DNA from: Bacteroidales bacterium
Lineage (GTDB): Bacteria; Bacteroidota; Bacteroidia; Bacteroidales; GCA-2748055
Reading direction: 5' to 3'
Length of the DNA: 5,674 bases
Assembly (NCBI GenBank): GCA_024763595.1
Contig: JANTFK010000256.1
Span: 1-5,674, forward strand
Shown here: positions 1 to 5,674 of the stretch, one piece after another
How positions within the stretch are numbered: position 1 is the stretch's first letter
Layout: each line of letters starts with the position of its first letter
Notes under the pieces: model-generated
Told to the model about the DNA's origin: nothing
What the model saw: the letters and a program-made list of their open reading frames with translations, nothing else
The model's database searches: none
Program-made: the position numbers and the translations under genes

Positions 1-182
1 CTTCCCGAAGGAGACGTGAACAGAGCTTTGAAATCCTTTACATCATAGAGGGGGTTCTCATAGACCCTGTCGCTTTCAAGATTCAGTTCAAACCGGTCCC
101 ACACAGGTACCTCTCCGGTTCCGTAAGCAGTAAGACAAAGGGCAGGATAGAGCAATAACAGAAACAGGAACGTGCTTTTCAT
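1..182 (-). CDS. Secreted DUF5060-type protein, probable polysaccharide-active enzyme (N-terminal fragment)
   Basis: Only the first 60 codons plus two bases are present; the gene runs off the left edge. The product starts MKSTFLFLLLLYPALCLTAYG, a short charged start followed by a leucine-rich core, which is a typical Sec signal peptide. Cleavage is plausible after AYG (about residue 21). The residues after it, including VPVWDRFELNL and then ENPLYDV and FTSPSG, match the opening of the DUF5060 family as I know it (W-x-x-F-E, N-P-x-x-D-V, then a F-x-x-P-S-G strand). DUF5060 is a beta-sandwich placed in front of TIM-barrel glycoside hydrolase-like domains in Bacteroidota and Planctomycetota. The ATG is well fixed: an in-frame TGA lies at 213-215 and no ATG, GTG or TTG lies between. 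It follows the GH2 gene after 37 bases in the same direction, suggesting an operon. The catalytic part is outside the window, so the enzyme activity cannot be stated. Confidence 0.75.
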   Translation of the reverse strand, partial: MKSTFLFLLLLYPALCLTAYGTGEVPVWDRFELNLESDRVYENPLYDVKDFKALFTSPSG

Positions 183-219
183 GGTTATGTTTTTCGATAA
201 ATTTACTAAAATTCAAACA

Positions 220-3200
220 TTACGGGGTTGATTTCCCAAGTGGAATCAGGGTAAAGGAAAAGGCAAACTCTTCCGGGAATACACGGTAGGGATTCAGTAC
301 TGAATTGGCAGTACCCCCCACCCCGGTCACCCGGTGGTCAAGATTAAGTGTTACCAGGTTGTCATCCTTCAGCTGAAAGGAATAGCGTGCCCTGTCCAGG
401 GTTTCCGTGGTATACGGCCATGCACTGAAATTAAAGCCGCCATCTCCGTGAACCATTAGCCCGTCCCCTTGGTGATCAGTCAGCCGCACCCACTGTACAT
501 CACACCTGTTTCCATAATCCTGGGGTATGATATAGGGTACAACATCCTCTTCAACCGTGGTGGTGTATCTTCCAATCCTTGCACCTGTTTTCCGGTCGGG
601 ATAGTTTTCATAGGGCCCCCTGCCAAACCACTCCATGTTCCAGTATGAACGGGGCAACTGCAGCTGCAATCCCACTTTGGGAATCCATTTGGTCAGGTTC
701 CCCCGTGGCGATACCCGGGTGTTGATCGCTATTTCCCCGTTACTGCTGATAATATATTGATAATACACCTTGAAACCGGTCGTGTAATTCATGGCATAAA
801 GTGAGGCTTCCACATTCACCTCTACCCGGTTTTCCCGGATGTTGCCGGTGAAAAGATCCAGCACCTGTTCCAGCCTGTCCAGTCCGATTGAGCGCCAGCC
901 GTTGGCCGTCTCCCTACCCATACCTTCTGTCACATATCCGGTCTCTGTATGCCAGAAATTCCAGGAATCCAGGTCATTGGCCAGCGGAGCCCGCCACACA
1001 TTGAGAAGCGGGCCCCGCCGGATCAGCTCCTTTCCATCGATCTTCACGGAGGTCAGCATTCCGGATGTTTTATCAAAGGTATAGACAAATCCATCCCCGT
1101 TAATGGTGAGAAGCTGACCCGTATCTGTTGTTCGAAGGCTCCCGGACGGAAGTGAATCTGTCTGCAGGCTCCCGGACGGAAACGGCCCTGTCTGCATGCT
1201 TCCCGATGGCAGCTCAAACTGGTCCCATGCAATTTCATGTCCGGCCCCGGCCCAGGGATAATCTCTGGTGGTTGTACAGGAGATCATCAGGTGGTACATC
1301 ATGCCCGGTAAAGGTTTGGGATCGATGTAAGGAATGGTTACCCTGCCGGTTTTACCGGCCGGAAGTGCCAGTTGCAGTTCCCCTTCCTGCTCCACTTGCC
1401 CGTTGGCGGTTACCTCCCACCGGAATGCCAGCTCATCCAGGTTCCTGAAATGGTGACGGTTGGACACCTCAAATATTCCCTTCTCCAGGTCCACCGCCGA
1501 AAAACTTACCGGCTGGGGCGATTTTTTCAGTTGCCACAGCTCCGGTTGAATGGAGCGGTCGGGCCAGACCAGGCCGTAGGTCCGTCCGGGTATACCGGTA
1601 GAATAGTATTCACCCTCCTGTCTTACATCTTCAAAATCAAGCCATAACAGCGACATTGCCCGAAGTGTTTCCCGATCTTCCGCCACTTTATGAACCGGAA
1701 TGACGGTATCAAAAATGCGTACTCCATCAATGGTGGCATGACACATGTATCCCCTGTGATTATCCCGTAATTCTGCACTTTTACCAATACTCACCGGGTA
1801 GGGAGCATTGATAATCCTCCCCCTGCAGGGTCTGCTGCCAATGATTTTCCCATCTACAAACAGCTCCATTTTCCGGCCGTCATACAGGGCAGCTACATGA
1901 TGCCACCGCATCTCCCAGTTATCCGGCAACCCGGCCTCCAACACGGTTCTGCTCCCGGTATTGATGTAAAATGCCAGATGTTGCGCATCGGACTGAATGA
2001 CCCCGAACTGGTAATCCCCCTTGGTCAGGAAAGCTGCATTTCCGTTATAAGCCTCAGGTTTGACCCGGAATGAAATGGTCAGGGACTCTCCGGTAATATC
2101 AAGAAGCGGGTCACGGGCCACCTCCATCCAGTCGTCATGACCACTGAGGTAAAGCGCCCTGCCATCCTCCCCCTCAACAAGTTTTGCCCGGTTCATCAGT
2201 GAACAGCAGAGATCCCCCGGTGATTCATCCCGGGTAAGGATCACCGGTACTTTAATAGCGGGACTTACCCAGTCCCAGATGGCACCGCCGGTAAGCCGGG
2301 GATAGCGATAGATCAGCTTCCAGTAATCATCCAGTGCTCCCAGGCTGTTACCGGTGGCAGCGATATACTCATCCATAAAGGAGGGCCTGGGATCATCCGA
2401 TTTACCAAAAAGCTGTTCCAGCCCGAAAGGTTGCAGGTAGCGGGGCCCGACAATGTCTTCACAACGAATGGGGTTGGTAGCCGGATCATGATCCCTGTTT
2501 CCGCCATACATCCAGGCGGGACGGGACGGGTCGATCAGCTTACCTTCAGCGATCAATGCACAGATATTATCACCCGGACCACTCTCGTTCCCGGCGCTCC
2601 AGATCACCACGGATGGATGGTTCCGGTCCCTGTATACCATTTTTCGCATACGGTCCAGGTATTGTTCCTTCCACAGGGGATTGCCCGACAGCTCAATATA
2701 GGCATGGGCCTCGTCACCCGTTTCGTCCACCACATAGATCCCCAGTTCATCAGCCAGGTCCAGGTACTCCACATTTGGGGGATAGTGACTGGTACGAACA
2801 CAGTTGATGTTAAACTGCTTCATCAGCTGAAGATCGTGCCGCATGGTCCCCGTATCCATGGCATGGCCGGTTAAAGGATGCATCATGTGGCTGTTTACAC
2901 CATTGAATTTAACAGCGACACCATTCACATAAACAGCCTGATCCTTCACCTCCACCTCCCGGAATCCCAACCGGTGGCTGAGGAATTCCACCGCCATCCC
3001 CTCTCCATCAAGCAGCTCCATCACTACTGTATAAAGATTTGGATATTCTGCGGACCATTTCTGCGGACTTGTGATATCAAATGACTGGCTGACCATGGTG
3101 GTTCCATTTCCTGTCAGAGAACCCACATCGCAGGCGGGGCCTTCTATGATCAGCTGCCCACGGGTATCAAACAGGCGGATCTTTACCGCCAGGTCCTCCC

Positions 3201-4002
3201 TGTGGTGACTGGAGTAATTCATCACCTCTGTATTCACCCGGAGTATCGCATTGGTATAGGAAGAATCCAGGTCGGTGGTCATGTAATAATCCCGAATGTG
3301 CACTTCAGGTACCGCCATCAGGCAGACATCCCGGTAGATCCCCGACAACCTCCAGGTATCCTGATCCTCCAGGTAGGAACCGTCACAGTATCTCAGTACC
3401 TTTACCGCAATGCTGTTCTCACCCCTCTTCAGGAAACCGGTGATATCATATTCGGCGGGTTCCATCCCTCCCTGGTTATAGCCAGTCTCCTTCCCGTTGA
3501 TCCAGACCCGGGAAGCCGATTGCACCCCTTCAAAATGTAGTAACACATGCCTCTCTCCCCACCCCTCAGGTAAAACAAAGGTCCGGTAATAGGATCCCAC
3601 GGGATTGAATGCTTTGGGAACTTCCGGCGGGTCCAGGGGATGGGGCAATCCCACGTTCCTGAAGAGGGGGTAACCAAATCCTTCCATCTGCCAGTTCGAG
3701 GGCACCCGGATCCGGTCCCAGCCGGACCGGTCAAACCCGGGTTTATAAAAGTCACGGGATGCCGAATCCGGATTTTCCGCCCACCGGAACAACCATGTAC
3801 CGTTTAAGGAAAGGTGAAACGGGGAAGATTTCCGTTTTACCGTCAATGCCTGTTCCAGGCTGGCAAAAGGCATCAGGGTGGTATGGGGAGGTTCCTGGTT
3901 ACGCTCAAAAATGGCCGGGTTCTCATAATCGGGATGGAACTGTGCCGACAGTTGAACACCGGTAAAAATCAACACCAGCATGATACAGGACCATCTCATC
4001 AT
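220..4002 (-). CDS. Secreted GH2 beta-galactosidase-like enzyme (LacZ type) with inserted LamG domain
   Basis: An exported retaining glycosidase expected to remove terminal beta-linked, probably galactose-like, residues from oligosaccharides in the periplasm. Residues 1-20 form a signal peptide ending LSA before QFHP. Domains in order: GH2 sugar-binding jellyroll (~58-232, with PSNWQMEG and DGSYLEDQDTWRLSGIYRDV); Ig-like domain (~234-347); TIM barrel (~349-585); LamG insert (~597-800); second Ig-like domain (~822-928); 10-residue repeat linker (931-960); and C-terminal Bgal_small domain (~965-1255, with WFGRGPYENYPDR). The acid/base is E473 in IWSAGNESG, and the nucleophile is E545 in FMDEYIAATGNS. 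By alignment from memory with E. coli LacZ, Mg2+ ligands E431, H433 and E473 and sugar contacts N116, D215, H372, H406, Y522 and W576 are kept. LacZ H540, F601, N604 and W999 are not. At 1260 residues it exceeds LacZ (1024) by about the signal peptide plus the LamG insert. The first of two adjacent ATGs is used; the preceding gene's TAA lies in frame six codons upstream with no other start between. The Shine-Dalgarno is weak (AGAG). The family is certain; substrate is inferred. Confidence 0.95.
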   Translation of the reverse strand: MMRWSCIMLVLIFTGVQLSAQFHPDYENPAIFERNQEPPHTTLMPFASLEQALTVKRKSSPFHLSLNGTWLFRWAENPDSASRDFYKPGFDRSGWDRIRVPSNWQMEGFGYPLFRNVGLPHPLDPPEVPKAFNPVGSYYRTFVLPEGWGERHVLLHFEGVQSASRVWINGKETGYNQGGMEPAEYDITGFLKRGENSIAVKVLRYCDGSYLEDQDTWRLSGIYRDVCLMAVPEVHIRDYYMTTDLDSSYTNAILRVNTEVMNYSSHHREDLAVKIRLFDTRGQLIIEGPACDVGSLTGNGTTMVSQSFDITSPQKWSAEYPNLYTVVMELLDGEGMAVEFLSHRLGFREVEVKDQAVYVNGVAVKFNGVNSHMMHPLTGHAMDTGTMRHDLQLMKQFNINCVRTSHYPPNVEYLDLADELGIYVVDETGDEAHAYIELSGNPLWKEQYLDRMRKMVYRDRNHPSVVIWSAGNESGPGDNICALIAEGKLIDPSRPAWMYGGNRDHDPATNPIRCEDIVGPRYLQPFGLEQLFGKSDDPRPSFMDEYIAATGNSLGALDDYWKLIYRYPRLTGGAIWDWVSPAIKVPVILTRDESPGDLCCSLMNRAKLVEGEDGRALYLSGHDDWMEVARDPLLDITGESLTISFRVKPEAYNGNAAFLTKGDYQFGVIQSDAQHLAFYINTGSRTVLEAGLPDNWEMRWHHVAALYDGRKMELFVDGKIIGSRPCRGRIINAPYPVSIGKSAELRDNHRGYMCHATIDGVRIFDTVIPVHKVAEDRETLRAMSLLWLDFEDVRQEGEYYSTGIPGRTYGLVWPDRSIQPELWQLKKSPQPVSFSAVDLEKGIFEVSNRHHFRNLDELAFRWEVTANGQVEQEGELQLALPAGKTGRVTIPYIDPKPLPGMMYHLMISCTTTRDYPWAGAGHEIAWDQFELPSGSMQTGPFPSGSLQTDSLPSGSLRTTDTGQLLTINGDGFVYTFDKTSGMLTSVKIDGKELIRRGPLLNVWRAPLANDLDSWNFWHTETGYVTEGMGRETANGWRSIGLDRLEQVLDLFTGNIRENRVEVNVEASLYAMNYTTGFKVYYQYIISSNGEIAINTRVSPRGNLTKWIPKVGLQLQLPRSYWNMEWFGRGPYENYPDRKTGARIGRYTTTVEEDVVPYIIPQDYGNRCDVQWVRLTDHQGDGLMVHGDGGFNFSAWPYTTETLDRARYSFQLKDDNLVTLNLDHRVTGVGGTANSVLNPYRVFPEEFAFSFTLIPLGKSTP
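1123..1212 (-). repeat. Three in-frame 30-bp tandem repeats coding a Pro-Ser-Gly-Ser linker
   Basis: Three consecutive 30-base units (1183-1212, 1153-1182, 1123-1152 in reading order) encode LPSGSMQTGP, FPSGSLQTDS and LPSGSLRTTD, residues 931-960 of the GH2 protein. Units at 1136-1151 and 1166-1181 share an identical 16-base core, and units at 1158-1166 and 1188-1196 share nine bases; the first-read unit is the most diverged at the DNA level. The repeat sits between the second Ig-like domain (ending AWDQFEL) and the C-terminal Bgal_small domain, so it lengthens a surface linker without disturbing a fold. It is a multiple of three and likely arose by slippage or unequal recombination. Confidence 0.9.
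1633..2214 (-). other. LamG-like (concanavalin/jellyroll) domain inserted in the GH2 protein
   Basis: This stretch encodes about residues 597-790 of the GH2 enzyme. It carries the hallmarks of the LamG_3 type: ALYLSGHDDWMEV, then SLTISFRVKPE, AAFLTKGDYQFGV, the WHHVAALYDG turn (700-709), ELFVDGK (713-719), PVSIGK (736-741) and IDGVRIFD (758-765). Such domains are 13- to 14-strand beta-sandwiches that often bind carbohydrate or mediate contacts in secreted proteins. It begins about 20 residues after WDW of the barrel (576-578), and the GH2 sequence resumes at TYGLVWPDR (808-816), which aligns with MNGLVFADR of E. coli LacZ. Cysteines at 599, 600, 726 and 754 could form disulfides in the periplasm (inference). 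Domain limits are approximate. Confidence 0.85.
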
Positions 4003-4017
4003 ATCACTCTGTTCGTG

Positions 4018-5674
4018 TTATTGGCTCTTTACATGAGTATCAGCGTCTCCCTGCTTTCCATCCAGTACCGCTCCGGCCACTTCCACGGCCAGGTTGTATC
4101 TCCCAAAGGGGGCACTGACCTGGAGCCCGTTCACAAAACCCAGTACTTTATCCACCATCCTCTGTGCTATTTCGATACCGGCCCTGAGCTGGTCCTCCCT
4201 GTTGTCAAACCTGGCGATTTGGCTGATCACTTCATCCGGTACGTAGACACCCGGCACCTCATTCTTCATAAATTCAGCATTCCGCAGGCTCACCAGGGGC
4301 CAGATTCCGGCAATCAGGTAAACACCATCCAGATGCGCCCTGGCAATAAAAGATTCAAGGGATGCCACATCAAAGACCGGCTGCGTAATAATATATTCTG
4401 CACCGGCATCTATTTTCAACTGCAGCCGGTGCAACTCGTTGTCGGGATTCACACTGTTGGGATCAAGCCCCACACCGGTAAAAAAAGCCGTTGGCTCCCC
4501 GATCCGTTTCTCCCCCACATCAAGGCCATGGTTCAGGTTGTTGATCAGGTGCACCAGGCCAATGGCATCGATATCAAATACGGCCGTAGCCTGTGGATAG
4601 TCGCCGATCATGGGGGGATCCCCCGTGATAGCCAGTATGTTCCTAATTCCCATGGCCGTAGCCCCCAGCAGGTCCGATTGCATACCCAGCAGGTTACGGT
4701 CCCTGCAGGTATAGTGAAGCACCGGTTCGATACCCACCTCATTCTGCAACAATACGGCCAGCGCCAGTCCGGTCATCCGCGCTGAGGCCCTGGGACCGTC
4801 CGGTATATTGATGGCATCTACCCTGTGTTCCTTTAAAATCTTCGCACCCTCAAGGGGTTTGGTTATATCGGTGCTCCTGGGAGGAACCATCTCCACCAGC
4901 ACCACCTGCCGGCCCGATACCAGTTTCGCCGACAGGCCGGATTTCTCATTTACCGGAACCGGTTCGGGAAGGGGCTCCTCGGTCACCGGTTTAACCCCTA
5001 TGTTAATGGAATGTTGTAAGCGGGTTTGCTTCATAGCCAGTGCATTGGCCATTTTCCCGATATGGTCGGGCGTGGTTCCGCAACACCCCCCCAGCATTCT
5101 GACACCTTTATCGATAAACCTTTTGGTATAAACCGAAAAGTACTCCGGCGTACTCAGATAGATCATCCGCCCGTCGGTGTATTGCGGCCGCCCTGCATTG
5201 GGCATGATACAAATGGGTTTATGGGATATGCCGCTTATCTGTTCCACAAAATCGAGCATGGGCTTGGGCCCTACGGTGCAGTTCAGCCCAATCACGGAAG
5301 CCTCACTCTTCACCAGCCTGTTGGCCACATCTTCCAGGTCCGTGCCGTAACGGGTCCTGCCATCCTCCCCTACGGTCATCATGGCAACCACCGGAAGATC
5401 ACTCACACTTTTTATGGCACTGATGGCCTGTTCCATCTCCCGGATATCCTGAAAAGTTTCCAGCACAAACAGGTCCGCACCCGCTTCCTCCAGGTAACCG
5501 GCCTGTTCTGCATAGGCTTCAGATATCTCTGCCAGGGTTGTATCCCCCCACGGTTCAATCTCCAGGCCGGAAGGCCCCATGGAACCGGCTACATAAGCAT
5601 TTTCACTGGCAACCTCCCGGGCCAGTTCCACACCGGTGCGATTGATCTCTTCGATCTGCTCCAGCAGGTTATGC
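4018..5674 (-). CDS. Bifunctional homocysteine S-methyltransferase / 5,10-methylenetetrahydrofolate reductase (5' end missing)
   Basis: A cytoplasmic two-module enzyme of methionine and one-carbon metabolism, like B. subtilis YitJ. The N-terminal module is a zinc homocysteine S-methyltransferase barrel. Its Zn cysteines are visible in GLNC (5278-5289) and in LGGCCGTTPDH (GGCC at 5080-5091). The C-terminal module is a MetF-type FAD reductase that makes 5-methyl-tetrahydrofolate. It shows VEMVPP with the catalytic Glu (4891-4893), AITGDPP with the flavin-site Asp (4618-4620), and ITQPVFD with the substrate-binding Gln (4381-4383). A Pro/Glu-rich linker (EEPLPEPVPVNEK) joins the modules. The frame stays open to the right edge, adding 14 codons (HNLLEQIEEINRTG) before the GTG at 5629-5631, so that GTG is internal. 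The 551 visible residues compare with about 610 for YitJ, so roughly 60 residues are missing. No cobalamin-binding domain follows the reductase, unlike MetH. It ends in TAA 15 bases before the GH2 start. Confidence 0.95.
   Translation of the reverse strand, partial: HNLLEQIEEINRTGVELAREVASENAYVAGSMGPSGLEIEPWGDTTLAEISEAYAEQAGYLEEAGADLFVLETFQDIREMEQAISAIKSVSDLPVVAMMTVGEDGRTRYGTDLEDVANRLVKSEASVIGLNCTVGPKPMLDFVEQISGISHKPICIMPNAGRPQYTDGRMIYLSTPEYFSVYTKRFIDKGVRMLGGCCGTTPDHIGKMANALAMKQTRLQHSINIGVKPVTEEPLPEPVPVNEKSGLSAKLVSGRQVVLVEMVPPRSTDITKPLEGAKILKEHRVDAINIPDGPRASARMTGLALAVLLQNEVGIEPVLHYTCRDRNLLGMQSDLLGATAMGIRNILAITGDPPMIGDYPQATAVFDIDAIGLVHLINNLNHGLDVGEKRIGEPTAFFTGVGLDPNSVNPDNELHRLQLKIDAGAEYIITQPVFDVASLESFIARAHLDGVYLIAGIWPLVSLRNAEFMKNEVPGVYVPDEVISQIARFDNREDQLRAGIEIAQRMVDKVLGFVNGLQVSAPFGRYNLAVEVAGAVLDGKQGDADTHVKSQ

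Noticed and set aside
117..182. Lipoprotein signal peptide in the DUF5060-type protein (Cys in YPALC)
   Set aside because: The residue before the Cys is Leu, and a lipobox needs Gly, Ala or Ser there. An ordinary signal peptidase I site after AYG fits better.
183..219. Intrinsic terminator or promoter in the gap between the GH2 and DUF5060-type genes
   Set aside because: There is no GC-rich stem followed by a T run, and only a partial -7-like element without a correctly spaced -33 element. It is too weak to list as a feature.
2368..2586. Possible catalytically dead GH2 because the nucleophile motif departs from CEYAHAMGNS
   Set aside because: The nucleophile Glu545, the following Tyr and the GNS triplet are all present, as is the acid/base Glu473. 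Only the binding residues between them differ.
2431..2874. Plus-strand open frame of 147 codons inside the GH2 gene
   Set aside because: It lies opposite the highly conserved catalytic barrel region; its composition looks like reverse-complement shadow and no family is recognisable.
3814..4785. Long plus-strand open frame (323 codons) crossing the GH2/methyltransferase junction
   Set aside because: It is antisense to two strongly supported genes, its translation is rich in His, Gln, Gly and Pro with no recognisable domain, and it spans unrelated coding sequences. It is best explained as a chance frame.
5629..5631. GTG as the true start of the methyltransferase/reductase gene
   Set aside because: The frame continues upstream without a stop to the window edge, and the extra residues HNLLEQIEEINRTG fit the helix that precedes VELAREVA in this family. 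The first part of the methyltransferase barrel would also be missing.

Overview
The window holds three genes, all on the minus strand and tightly packed. They read from the right edge to the left edge: (1) the 3' nine-tenths of a cytoplasmic bifunctional homocysteine S-methyltransferase / 5,10-methylenetetrahydrofolate reductase; (2) a complete 1260-residue secreted family-2 glycoside hydrolase of the LacZ (long beta-galactosidase) type with a LamG jellyroll domain inserted after its catalytic barrel; (3) the first 60 codons of a secreted protein that opens with a signal peptide and then looks like a DUF5060 domain, a module found at the front of certain polysaccharide-degrading enzymes.

The organism is most likely a member of the Bacteroidota, although no rRNA or other marker is present. 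The reasons are exported LacZ-like GH2 enzymes with LamG inserts, a neighbouring DUF5060-type secreted protein, weak or absent Shine-Dalgarno sequences, short AT-rich gaps between genes, and a GH2 signal peptide ending in the common 'LSAQ' form. Base composition looks balanced to slightly GC-rich by eye, high for many Bacteroidota but not exceptional.

Layout: 1-182 is the DUF5060-type gene, whose 3' part lies beyond the left edge. 183-219 is a 37-base AT-rich gap with no convincing hairpin. 220-4002 is the GH2 gene. 4003-4017 is a 15-base gap. 4018-5674 is the methyltransferase/reductase gene, whose first ~60 codons lie beyond the right edge. There is no gene-free stretch over 300 bases, and I saw no RNA gene, mobile element, CRISPR array or clear terminator.

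Functionally, the left two genes fit part of a polysaccharide-utilisation cluster: both products are exported and the GH2 would remove terminal, probably galactose-like, sugars from oligosaccharides. The methionine/one-carbon gene is a housekeeping function that sits directly upstream and may be co-transcribed by position alone. The most interesting point is in the GH2. Its catalytic glutamates and Mg2+ ligands are intact, but several positions that bind the galactose 6-OH, Na+ and the glucose/aglycone in E. coli LacZ are changed or deleted, and the LamG domain sits where one of those loops would be. This suggests a substrate other than lactose.
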